A stretch of DNA of 64,000 bases, from contig OY987299.1 of assembly GCA_963920635.1 (NCBI GenBank), positions 24,568,901-24,632,900 of the forward strand. The letters run 5' to 3'. Origin of the DNA: Pseudeuparius sepicola. Lineage: Eukaryota > Arthropoda > Insecta > Coleoptera > Anthribidae. Made by a program: the position numbers and the translations under genes. Below, piece after piece: positions 34,491-46,500 of this stretch. Under the pieces are notes generated by a model. It saw only the letters and a program-made list of their open reading frames with translations. It was not told the origin of the DNA and did no database searches. Numbering within the stretch: position 1 is the first letter of the stretch; each line of letters begins with the position of its first letter.

Positions 34491-37400
34491 ATGGGAAGCA
34501 CGATGTTTGCGGTTGTTGAATTTGATAAACATGAGCTATGCGTTGTTCCGCTGGTTTGGCTCTGTAATCAAGAAAAACAATGCCTGTGGCCTCCAAAAAT
34601 AAAGAACCAAAGAGACTTGAAAGACATGGTTAAAAAGTGTATTTTACCAGCCACAGAGACTTGGAAACTATATGACGTTCGCAAGTTGTTTTGTACTGGC
34701 GAAAATTATGAAAATATGGAAGCAAGAATGTCAATAATATTGGAAGAGAATACTTCTGATGGTTCAAGTGGAAAGGATTCATTAAGGCGCCTGGAAATAG
34801 ACGAATTGAATATAGAGTAAGATTACTTAATATTTAAAAAAAAATTATTTATACCTATATATTTAAAGAACTTATAAATATACTTTGTCCACAACGTTTA
34901 TTAGTATAGAATTTGGATTTTACTTGCATGGCTATAATTGTTATATTTTCATTCGAAAGAAAAGCTATTTTCATTACTACTACCACAGACTAACGAGTAA
35001 TACAGACAATTCCTTAGCGACATGTGTCAAAAGGAGACTCGCTTTTTAGCGAAATATCTTCTAAAGACATTAATAATGTGCATTTTATTTGATTTTACGT
35101 TAATCTACATGGCAAAGAGATTATATTAGAATCAAATTTATGTCTGTCTTTTTGTAAATTGAAATGGAGACTCGCTTATTTTTGTCACAATACATGTCCG
35201 TAAAGAGGCTTCTGTTGTAAAAATATTTATTCTGTGCTACTACTAAAACCATTTCAGATTTAATAATTATTTATTTAAAGCAATTAATTATCGAGTTTAT
35301 TCAATTTATTGTTTAAGATAAATCAATTATAAATTAATGAACAGTCTTCAATGTCATAACATAGATGTTCTAAAGCAGTGTTTTCCTTATAATCTATAGA
35401 TATAAATATAAATAATGAATACATTATGAGTCGAGTGACTGTTACTCTTTATTTTAGATCTAATATTGACAACGTTGACAACAGAGGAGCGGATACTCCA
35501 CATGATGACGTTACATGGTAACTCCATTTACACCAATTTTTTTAATTTCACTTTTATTCGGATTTTTCAGTTTTGATAACTTGAATGCTCTGTCAGATGA
35601 CAGCGAAATTAGCGACTCCAGCGAAATTTTAAAACAATCATACACTCCTAAAGCCATTTTAAGAAGGTATAAGTAATAAAAACAGCAAGCTAAACATTAT
35701 CTATCTATGACTTTTAGTACCTCTCAAGAAAGTGATTTCGACGATGATAATAATTGTGAAACCGAGATTGAACTAGAAAGGCCAAAGGAAAAAAATGTAA
35801 AGCAAAAATCTAAAATCCATAGCGATGAAATAAGGTAAAGTACAAAAAATAGTTTAATTGATGTAAGCTACACAAACAAAGTCGCAGCTGGTCTAACAAC
35901 AATGAAAATCGAGTTGTTTAACCAGCTCTCTTATTGGCGTTGAGATTTCGCTAGGGTTGTGTCTCTCACATTTATTCACTCAACTTTTAAACTATTTACG
36001 GTTGTTAAACTATTTACGGCCTCGTAATTTGCACGAATGTCATACATTGTTTTTTGAACAAAGAAAAAATTTCACAATTATCAGCCTACTGAAAGCTTAA
36101 AATTATTTATTAAAATATAACGATAAAAACTTCCCATTGCAATTTAATTTTTTTATTATTTAGGTATGGATAACATGCGAAATTATTTTTTCGTTTTTCA
36201 AAAATCTTCGATATCACTTGAGCGATGAATGTTAACCATATTTAAACAATATTTGTACTGCATGATCGCGCGAAATTCCACTTCCCTTGAAGTAGCAAAT
36301 GTTCTAGCGCTACAATTTTATTTGAAATATTTTTCCTATTTCGAAAAAAGAAGGTATAGCGTAGTTTAATTTCGCGCGATCACCATTTCCAGTCGTGGTG
36401 TTAATCTGATGCTTATTGTAGGAATAATTCTCAGTTACCTAAAATGTTGGTTAGTGATGATAGAAGAAATCCAACGGTCCAAAATGGTAAAGGGTATGAC
36501 CGTCTAGATTGTTTCTTTTTGAAAATTATAACTAATAGAAAACCATAATTTAATTTCAGGGCAAAGAAAAAAGTAGTTTCGTGTTTAGTAAAAAAGCATC
36601 ATCCTACTGGACAATCTACTTGGTAAATATTATGGAGAAGTTTGTTTGATGAAAAGCCGTATACAACTACCAAAAGTATTTCCTAAAATGCTCTTCAAAA
36701 CTTTGATCACAACTTTGATAACTCACAATGATGCCGTTACAAAAAGAAACTACTTTCTCTATAACGATTTGAAAAACTAATATGTAGTGTGAAACGGCTC
36801 ATAGAAAGTTTCTGTCTATTGTTCTTGTTATAGTATTGGAAAGAAATTGTTTTCCATCTGTCAAATTGGTTTTCCATCTGTCAAATTGGCCAAATTTATT
36901 TTTGCAAAAGTTTGAGGTTATTTTTTTCTGGGCCGTTTGATCGATCTGAATGTTCTTTTTTTGGACGATAGGTTGTAACAGCATGTTACAATAAATAACC
37001 AATAATTATAGCCTCATCTTTTCGAAACATTTTCTTTTTTGGTTCATTTTATTATCTCTGTCATTAGCGGATATATACAGTTTTTTAGCAAAACCTGTTT
37101 TTCCAGATTTACATAGTATTATTTACAGGCGTATATTGAAAAACTAAAAGGTAGTCTATGAAAAATTAAAATTCAAACTGACAGTTTATTCGTATATCAA
37201 TTTTTGCGGTACATTTCCACACTTCTTATTTATTTTTTATTTTTTTAATTTGGCACACAGTTTTGGACTTTTAAGAAATCACAAGTGGGGAAATGTATCG
37301 CAAAAATTGATATACGAACAGACTGTCAGCTTGAATTTTACTTTTTCATTTTTCATAGCTTACCTTTTAGTTTTTCAATATATGCATGTAAACAATATGC

Positions 37401-39251
37401 AAATCTGGAAAAACAGGTTGTGCTAAAAAACTATACTATATTATCTCCGCTAATAACAGATGTAATAAAATGAACCAAAAAAAAGAAAATGTTACGAAAA
37501 GATGAGGCTATAATTGGTTATTTATTGTAACATGCTGTTATTGCTGGTACACCCCACAGGGCGTTACGAATTTTCCAAAAATTAAATTACATTTAAAGAA
37601 TCATATAGAGACTTAATATTCCTTAAGAATCAACCTACCGTCCAAAAAAAGAACATCCAGGTAGATCAAATGGTTCAGAAAAAAACCTCAAACTGTTGCA
37701 AAAACTCGAGTGATGCTATAATTTTGTGGGGTGTGTATTATTGTTTGATAGATCTCCCTAATTTTTATTTACTTACCACTGAAAATAAGAAAAAATCGTC
37801 AAAAGGCGTCGTTTATTTGGTCGTGAAATAATAATGACACTCACCCCCATTACAAAACTCTTATTACAATACTCTTATTAAGAAATTTTTTTTAGGAGTA
37901 AGGAAGATAGGTCAGATGTAAGCTCTTCTCTGGGAACCACTAGTACTGGAGAAAAAGCCTATGAATTAATTCTACAAAAGTTGGAAAAAATCATTGCGGT
38001 TCAGGACCAACAGGCTATACAAATAAATGAAATTCAACGATCTTTGCAAATGCAAAATTTTCAATCTCTCACGCGACCCTCAGATTTACCCACATATCCA
38101 TTGCAGACTTGCAAAGATTTTATGAGGAGCGAGGAACTTTTAGAAAAGGAAGATAACTGGAATTATTTGGTATGTATAATTACCTGACAACCTTTTGACA
38201 CAATGTATTTTGTACAGTTTTTTTTGTTGAATCAAATGCAAGGGAAAATTATTGTACCAGGTATCCACTTTTAAACTATATAGCTGCTTTGTAATTTTAT
38301 TATTTTGTGTAATATAAAATAATGTTTCATACAAAAGTTACTTGAAATCAGTCAAGTTTTAGAATACTTGTTTCAAAATCGTACTCTGGGTGTTTGATAT
38401 ACGTGCATACCTGGTACGCGGTCTATTGCCCCGTATAATATTGTCTCAGATTTACACAAAATAAATATTACAATATAATATCAAATGGGTTTTTGTCTTT
38501 TATGATTGAAAACTTGGGGCAAAGTTTACAAAATATTATATTTTACAGAGAGCTCGGTTAGCGGCCGTGGGTGGTACTTCTGTACGTAATATGGTCATGA
38601 ATATGCTGAAATTTAGCATTACGAATAAAGTAGCAATGAAGTTTAACTGGGCTGGACGAGAAAAAGCGGCATTTAAAAACACGAAACTAATGGGAGTTAT
38701 TAATGGTAAGTGCTTGTGACATATTATAAAATGGTACAGGGTTTCCATCAAATTTCCAGCAATAATTTAACCACTCTTATGGAGCTTACTAGTGAACATT
38801 TTCAACTGGCTGTAAAATCGTTTTTACTTAAAAAAATATACTAATAAATACATGGGCGTGCTTCTACGTTAAAATCCAGTTTAAAAATTTGTACATTTCA
38901 TAGAATCACCCTGTATGGGCGCCCTAATTAAAAAGTAACGAAAGTTTAATTTACTATACCCTGTAAAATGCAATGCGTCCACAAAAAAAATTTTCGTATA
39001 GTACCTCATAAAAAAAGTTGGTTAATGTAGTATGCAGCAAAGCATGTTTCACATCCATTTTTTGTACTCGTGCGCGGAGTACTGTTTTCAATTTGCAATA
39101 TTATTTTGCAGAAGCAGTAAAGTTGGCCTACAAAGGAAAAGTTATCGGGGAATCAGAACTCACGGATTTTGTAATTGAGAATGCGGTCAAAGATTGGCTC
39201 AAATTAGCAAAACACCGATTCGAGTATCAAAAAAATAAACAGAAACAGTAA
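34491..39251 (+). CDS. DUF4806-domain protein, nine exons, 434 aa
   Basis: Exons: 34491-34816, 35458-35517, 35571-35666, 35718-35834, 36422-36493, 36560-36622, 37896-38169, 38549-38705, 39112-39251. All introns are GT-AG and every junction keeps frame; total 1305 bases including TAA. The N terminus (FAVVEFDKHELCVVPLVWL ... LWPPK ... TWKLYDVRKLF) is the usual start of DUF4806 proteins. A middle acidic/serine-rich region (DDSEISDSSE, FDDDNN) is followed by a likely coiled coil (LILQKLEKIIAVQDQQ, about residues 265-300). DUF4806 itself covers about 318-405 (LAAVGGTSVRNMVMNMLKF ... WAGREKAAFKNTKLMGVI). Poly(A) signals AATAAA follow at 39274 and 39287. The domain's function is unknown to me. Other transposons sit in introns 1 and 6 while the exons stay intact. 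It follows the transposase-like gene on the same strand, so the two may be a transposon's gene pair. Confidence 0.8.
34984..35236. mobile_element. Second copy of the CACAGA MITE, in intron 1 of the DUF4806 gene
   Basis: 253 bp, same ends and internal motifs as 2544-2803. Flanked by the 7-bp direct repeat CTACTAC (34977-34983, 35237-35243). Confidence 0.85.
36875..37735. mobile_element. Large palindrome in intron 6 of the DUF4806 gene
   Basis: Blocks such as 'gtaacagcatgttacaataa', 'gcctcatcttttcgaaacat' and 'atatcaatttttgcg' in the left arm (36880-37235) recur inverted at 37280-37720. The right arm is split by about 100 bases of unrelated sequence (about 37545-37645), a later insertion. Non-coding. 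Confidence 0.75.
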
Positions 39252-39544
39252 GACCTACCTAAGTAATAATGGAAATAAATGACCATAATAAATATTTGTT
39301 ATTGTTTATTTTCGCACCTTTCCGTAATCGATATAGATGAATTAGCTATTGCACATTTATTTATTTATGAAACAATTTACGAGTATAACATTCTGCAGAG
39401 ATAAACTAGCTATTACCTATAGCTTAAGAGGACAGTTATTACAAATCTTCAATTACAAACTACCTTAACTAAAAAATTATGGTAGGTTCAGTATTTTCTT
39501 ATTATTATTATATTATTAGTCTAAGAAAATTATACATGGAGAAA

Positions 39545-39802
39545 AAAATTCTTAGGTAGATATTTTCAGGGTTGGTTGTGGGTAGCGTCCTGAGTATAAC
39601 CCCAAAAAATCGCCATCGAAGTCGTGTTACGAACCCCGCACTAGGGGTGGTTTTGCAAACATTTTTTTTTGCAATTTTTTTTCTTTTGCAAAACCACCCC
39701 TATTGCGGGGTTCGTAACACGACTTCGATGGGGATTTTTTGGGGTTATACTCAGGACGCTACCCACAACCAACCCTGAAAATATCTACCTGATAAGAATT
39801 TT
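39545..39802. mobile_element. Compact foldback element, 258 bp
   Basis: Arms of about 110 bases, nearly perfect ('gtagatattttcagggttgg' left, inverse at 39770; 'aagtcgtgttacgaaccccg' and its inverse), with a poly-T-rich loop near 39665-39690. No TSD could be called with confidence. It starts about 300 bases past the DUF4806 stop. Confidence 0.8.
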
Positions 39803-39844
39803 TTTTCTACCTCTATAAAAAATGACAATTTTCTTGGACCATAT

Positions 39845-40520
39845 GGGTGAGTCACATCTAAAGTCAGAGCCGAAAACACAAGGTAGAGTTCGCCAAAATA
39901 AGCACATATGCTTAATAAACATTACCTCAAAAACGCTTGGTTCTCCATATACAGCGTGTTGAAACTTTTCCAAATATTTTTTTAATTTCTTTCGAGCCTG
40001 TTTAGGAATTCCAATAAAATTTGATACATATTATGGGTTGTCATTTTGTGCAATAATTTGGCCCTGTTCAGATGAGCAGCGGCGTAGATACAAATAATTT
40101 TATTTTAAATGCCAGCATAATCACCTTGGCACTAGTTTAAAAAATCCGAAATTACGAAGAAACTGTACCAGAAATAAAAAAATACCAAGAGGCGCTTTTT
40201 GTTCCAAATTGAATGGGCTATCCAAATTTTTTGTTTTGGCACAGGACCGTACTACTTTACTTTATACAATTATTTACAGTAACTATTTGTATCTACGCCG
40301 CTGGTCATCTGAACGGAGTCAAATTATTGCACAAAATGGCAACCGTCCAATGAATAATGTGTACCAAATTTGGTTGGAATTCCTAAATGGGCTCGAAAGA
40401 AATTAAAAAAAGATGTTATTTTTGAAAAAAGTTTTTGAGCTAATGTTTATTAAAAATATGTGCTTATTTTAGCGAGTTCTACCTTGTGTCTTCGGCTCTG
40501 CCTTTAGATGTGACTCACCC
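39845..40520. mobile_element. Palindromic element, 676 bp
   Basis: Begins GGGTGAGTCACATCTAAAG and ends with the inverse (CTTTAGATGTGACTCACCC). Arms of about 260 bases ('gagccgaaaacacaaggtag', 'tgtgcaataatttgg' and inverses) surround a short centre. Non-coding; only about 40 bases from the preceding foldback. Confidence 0.8.
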
Positions 40521-40841
40521 CTTGCTTCGTTGTCCCATTACCACCTGTCATGTCTGCTATGTTATTTATTGTTGCTACTCTTCGATGAACACTCTCCTAT
40601 ACTCATGTTAAAGGTTTTTGAGCAACTTAGCATATAAATAAAAAAGTTAATTTTTTTTTAAATGTACTAAATATTCTCTTGAAATTACCATGAACTTTTG
40701 GCTCCATCCTATTGAGGCTGTGAAAGTGGCCATATACGAAGAAACTGTGTGAGATAATTGGCAGCCTAAACGGTAAGTGTTTAAATTTTATATTCAAATA
40801 TTAGATAATAATTATGTACCATGGAATAGAAAGGGTGGGAG

Positions 40842-41811
40842 TGCCCTTATACAGGTGCCCTAAAATTTCGTTTTTTCGCTATATCTTTTAATTAAACGGC
40901 TTGATCGATTTTAATGATCTTTTGCACACGTTCATAGATAATTATGTCACATAATTATGTTATAGTGCAATATCCGCAACCGCCAGAGGGCGCCATTTGT
41001 GCCTTGTGCCAACCAGTTTAATTTATTATGCTCAGAACTTTTTTGCTCACAGTTAACTTGTAAATTAATTTGAACCACTTTGTAAAAAAATCTATTCTCC
41101 AAAAAAATTATTCTACTGTTTTTTCACAAATTTTACCGTTTCGGAGATAACGCCCAAAATTCAGCCATCATGCACGTCACACGAACCCACTCATATTTAA
41201 CATTAGTGGCATAATGATCTAGTTACTTTTGGAAACAAACAATGAAACAATCACATTTACCTTTTGACCATGTTTTATTCTTAATAAGCTTGTAGCATGT
41301 CGGAGTATTCTGTTGCAGTGAAATTCATTTCTGCTTACCTATTAGGTATTTCTTAAAGTCAATTGAAACTAAGTTCCTTCAAATTCTTAGCATTTGCTTG
41401 GAACTAAATGTCAAATACTTAATAATGTTTCCAAAGATCTAATGATCTAGTTACCTGCCACTAATGTTTAATATGCGTGGGTACAAGGTACGTGCATGAT
41501 GGCCGAATTTTGGGCGTTATCTCCGAAATGGCATAATTTATGGAAAAAATAGGTACTAGAATATTTTTTTGTAGAGAATGGAATTTTTTACAAAGTGGTT
41601 CAAATTAAATTACAAGTTAACTGTGAGCAAAATAGTTCTGAGCATAATAAATGAAACTGGTTGGCACAAGTGGCGCCCTCTGGCGGTTGCGGATATTGCA
41701 CTATAACATAATTATGTGACATGGACGTGTGCAAAAGATCATTAAAATCGATCAAGCCGTGTAAAAGATATAGCGAAAAAACGAAATTTTAGGGCCTCCG
41801 TAGGGCCCTTA
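40842..41811. mobile_element. Palindromic element, about 970 bp
   Basis: Arms of about 400 bases. Examples are 'ccgcaaccgccagagggcgc' at about 40975 and its inverse at about 41675, and 'taacgcccaaaattcagcca' at about 41150 with its inverse near 41500. The centre is about 41260-41440. Non-coding. Confidence 0.8.
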
Positions 41812-41842
41812 ATATAGAGCTTTGAACAAAAAGAAAAAAACG

Positions 41843-42457
41843 GGTCCCTATTTTTTTATTGGTAGTCCCAAGGGACAGTATCTCATAGGCGATGATATTT
41901 GGATGGGGTAATTATTTCATGGCCTGCTATGATTTTTTAAAATAGCTAATTTTCAAGAAACCCTATTAGGGATTTTTTTACGACAAAATGTTTTTAAGAA
42001 AACTTGTTTAGATTGAAGAACTGAGTAAACTTGCAAAATTTCAAAAGTCTAAGCCTACTTTGATTTTTAGCTTTTTCGCCTTTTTCTCCCATTTTTTTCT
42101 TAGAAATGTGTCCTTTCTGGAGTTTTTACGTCAAAATATTATTAAGGAAACTTAATCATCGTGAAAAAATAAAATTTTGACGTGAAAGCTACTGAAAGGA
42201 CACTTTTCTAAGAAAAAAGTGGGAGATAAATCTAAAAATCAAAGTAGGCCTAGCCTTTTAAAATTTTGCGTAACTACTCAGTTTTTCATTGTGAACAAGT
42301 TTTCTTAATAACATTTTGTCGTAAAAAAATCCCTAATGGGGTTTTTTGAAAATTTGCTATTTTAAAAAATCATAGCAGGCATGAAATAATTACCCCATCC
42401 AAATACCACCGCCTATGAAATACTCTCCCGTGGTACTAGCAATAAAAAATAGAGACC
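41843..42457. mobile_element. Palindromic element, about 615 bp
   Basis: 'gatggggtaattatttcatg' near 41904 is inverted near 42380; 'tacgacaaaatgtttttaag' near 41980 is inverted near 42305; the centre is near 42150. Part of the arm is shared with the interior of the element at 49723-50294 ('aaaatgtttttaagaaaact'), so the two families are related or exchanged sequence. Confidence 0.75.
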
Positions 42458-42539
42458 ATTCGGTTTCCTTGCCCTTCATATATATTTCTAAGGTGTCCAG
42501 TATAAAATTGGGACCCACTGTATTTCGCGGAGAATATAA

Positions 42540-43260
42540 CCGTAGATATTGTAGTGAATATTGGTAACGTTTATATGGCGGAGAAAATAAACGGGTTAAT
42601 ATTGGATAATGGTAACGTATATTTTACGGAGAATATAAACGCTTTAATGGTGTGTAGCGGCAACGTATATTTTACGGAGAATGTAAACGTATTAACGATG
42701 TATAGCAGTAACGTATACTTTACGGAGAATATAAAAACGTATTAATAGTGTATACTAGTAACGTATACTTTACGGAGAATAAAAACGTATTAATAAGGTA
42801 TAGCAGTAACGTATATTTTACGGAGAATATATAAACGTATTAATGGTGTATAGCAGTAACGTATACTTTACGTAGAATAAAAACGTATTAATAAGGTATA
42901 GCAGTGAAGTATATATTACGGAGAATATAAACATAATAATGGTGTGTAGCAGTAACGTGTACTTTACGAAGAATGAAAACATATTAATAAGGTATATCAG
43001 TAACGTTTATTTTACGAAGAATATAAACGCTTCAATGGTGTGTAGCGACAACGTATATTTTACGGAGAATATAAACGTATTAACGGTGTATTGCAGTAAC
43101 GTATATTTTACGGAGAATATAAACGAATTAACAGTGTATAGCAGTAACGTATATTTTACGGAGAATATAAACGTATTACCGGTGTATAGTAGTAATGTAT
43201 ATTTTACGGAGAATATGAACGTATTAACGATGTATAATAGAAACGTTTATGTGGCGGTCA
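42540..43260. repeat. 48-bp minisatellite, about 15 units
   Basis: The unit is 'agtaacgtatattttacgga' + 'gaatataaacgtattaa' + 'tggtgtatagc'. Where unit length is exact, one plus-strand frame encodes a 16-residue repeat (NVYFTENINVLTVYSS-like). Several units have small indels that break the frame (for example 42740-42930), so I treat it as non-coding. It lies just beyond the 3' end of the serpin gene. Confidence 0.85.
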
Positions 43261-43448
43261 TTTTGTGTTTCTTAGTCGTATATGATAAACGTTTTAGTTC
43301 GTTAGGTATAATTCCAAATTTATACGTTTAATAAACGGACCAATGTTTCCTGGGATAATTGTTGCGATTACTATATATAGTTATTATTTGATAGTTTTCC
43401 GTAACATTTTATAAAATGAAAGAAACAAAAACAAAGCCCTCTTTACTA

Positions 43449-43454
43449 TTTATT
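43449..43454 (-). terminator. Poly(A) signal AATAAA of the serpin gene
   Basis: Minus-strand AATAAA, about 65 bases past the serpin stop codon (TAG at 43519-43517). Confidence 0.6.
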
Positions 43455-43516
43455 TACAACACGAGCACATTAATTAAGTAAACGAACACATTCATTAAAA
43501 TTACAAATAATTAATG

Positions 43517-46500
43517 CTATCTTATCCTAGAGTTGAGAGGATTAACTACTTTACCCGCCATCAAGGTAGCTTGTAATTCAGAGTCGATGACAAAGTAGAG
43601 AAAGGGATGATCAGCTTTGAATTGCAAAGGTTCGTAATTGTAGAGGCTTCCTGGAAGAATACATATGCAATATTATAATTTATTTTCTTTGCTAGGTAGA
43701 TAATGGGATTGCTAATAAATGGGTTGCCATTTTCTTTGGGGTTTGAAATGTGTAAGGTAATGTTTATTTTGTTTTATCTTAATACTGCATATAATTAAAG
43801 AGAGGTAGTCTGACAAACGAAAGAAGTCCAATGAAAAACTCAGTCTAAGCGCCATCCGTATGTTATTAATGTGGGCATGGGTGGTTCTGTGTGTCTCAGT
43901 GGACTTCTCTCGTTTGTCGGACTGTAGATATTTCAAAAACTTGGGTGCAATTTTGCGCTCTCTCAAAAGTTGAGTTACGTGGCCTAAATTCTCCTAAAAC
44001 AAAGAAAATTCACGCTCACAGTGCACATTATGTAATTGTGTGACGTACCTAATATTTTTTCGAAATGTAGATCCACGCAGATATAAATATTATGATAGAT
44101 GCGTTTCTGCATAAAATATAATTAAATATTCACAAAACTCTTGGATTTATTGCTTAACAATTATTGAGATTGATTAGCTTTTGTCTTGTGAGAAAATAGT
44201 AGCTGTTAGCTCAGATTACTATGACCGAGGGGTGTCATTTTCCATATTGGCCTGAATGACTATACAATGTGGTTTATATAAGTGGCTCACTCAAAATATC
44301 TCTGCTTTTTTTGACAGAAAAAAACGGTGGTGAGTACGATCGATACCTCTTCCGATATGTGACTGAAAATTGCTGCCCATGGACACCTACGAAAATGGTA
44401 TCCAAAAAACTAAAAAAAAAAACAAAATTTTTAAACTGCTGTAACTTTTTTTATTTCTATACCTACACAAAAATGTTTAACATAAAAATTGTTTGCAGGA
44501 ACTGTCAGAATCTAAATACTTACATCAGCGAAATATCCCATTTAATATGATGCCAGTTTGTTCTGTATTTACTATAAAAGTTGGGAAGAAATGCTGGAAA
44601 TATTTGTGATTGGTATACGATGTAGTTACCCAATAAATGATAGCGATAGCAGATTATGAGGTTAAATAATTAAAGTAGCCATAGTAGGCTTTAAAAATTT
44701 GAAAATAAAGTGGTTTTCATCCATTTAATCGAATTGTTATGTTAACGTAAAACTTAACAGGTAGGTACCGACGTAGGTACCTAATGCAATACAGCAATAT
44801 ATGTAGTAATAATATCAATTATCTTAAAAATGACAATAACAAAATATTATACCTACTATTACAATAAATGCTCAGTATTTACACCTACTTTCCACAACAA
44901 ATATCACCACATTCTACAACATTTCATCTTTTCAGCATTTCAGCTGCTGTATACTTCAACTCTTTTCATTTTTTAATACCTAAGTATTACAAATTTTGCA
45001 GAGCTGTTCAATAAACTTTTCTATTTAGATAACTTCATCCAAAAAATTCCATTGCGGATGTCATTACGTCATAACGCTATCATTGCACTTTTATTTCTAT
45101 GGGTAACTAAATCGTGTGTCAACCAATGTAGACGATTTTTTTCTCAAATTTTTGTAGTAATTACGGAACAAACAGGCAGTTTCCGAGATCCCCATACTGA
45201 TCGTCAAAAAAACTCACCCAGTATAAGCCACCCTATACCTATAGTATACCTATACCTAATTAAATATAGGGTCCCTCAAATGTAGGGAATAATGAGCGTA
45301 TCTTTTTTATTTTTGATCTTAAAAAAAGTCTTCTACAGGGTGTCTCACGACGAATTGCCGCGATCGATTTGGCAGACCTAACATAAGTATTTAATTTCTC
45401 CTATATGGAAGCCTTTACTATTTAATTGGGGTTGGCTTCTTTGAAGAAGGGGATCTGCTTTAGTGGAATGTGTTGACATTTTGATAATAAATAAATACAG
45501 GGTGATCAAAATTTTCCAAAGTCTATTTTCCGAGAAATCGATGGCGGCAGTTCGTCGTGGGACACCCTGTATATAAGTTTCTTTGTTAATTTTTTGGCAC
45601 TTTTTGGTTACCTTGAATTTTTAATTGGCTTTAATTTAATTTAACTTGTTGCTAATGCAGATTTTTCGTGAAAGTGCGGTTTTTGTCGATTATTTTCTTA
45701 TTAACAACCATTAGATATTTTTGATGTGCCTAATGCAGAAATGAACGCCGATCACAAAATTTAAATAAGTAAATGATAGGGGGTCTCATTTGAAAAAAAG
45801 TTGGTCCCTATAGCAACGACAATATCACGGATGAAAAAATTAAAAAATAAGTATAAAAGTAAACTAGGTAGACCTTGGAAGATATGAACACATTTCATTT
45901 AACAAGTTGTTTAGAATCGAGAGTTACACTAGAAGCTCCATTTTTGGACTAATCGGCCTACATATAATACATTGATTTTTTTTCATAATTTTCGTAGATA
46001 CCTAGTTCGTAATTTTTGCAAGGCACCCAAAGATTACAGATTTAAGAGTTATACGTAAATAATCAATTTGGCATATCAACTTTTACTTATACAGTGTTCA
46101 TAGTTATTTCCCTCCCGCCCTAACTTTTTGATCATTACATCATAATAAAATCATTCTTCCCAAAAATGAAGTTTGTGAAAATTTGTCTAACATCCTACGG
46201 TTTTCAATCCTCTCTAGGGACATTAACTTATCATACTTATTCCACAGTAGGTTGCTGCACATTCTGGCCAACTTCTGTTTGGAAATAGAGGCTCGAAATT
46301 TTAAATCTGATTGAATTTCAATCTGTAGAGTTTACGCCGTCTATTTGAGTCCGCTCCAGTGAATTCAAACCTCTCTCAATCGGATCGAACGCGTCGAGAT
46401 AAACGTGGTCATTATAATATTTAAACAAAATTGCCAAATCCCATTGGTTAACAAACTTCAGATTTTCCCCTTTTACCAATTATTTGTTATATTATAGAGC

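Noticed and set aside
28737..39545. Terminal inverted repeats of the transposase/DUF4806 element
   Set aside because: Compared the sequence before 29847 with that after 39251 by eye, including CACTA-type starts; no convincing matching ends.
42554..43331. Protein of 16-residue repeats
   Set aside because: Frame is broken by indels between about 42745 and 42939 and there is no start or splice support; treated as a minisatellite.
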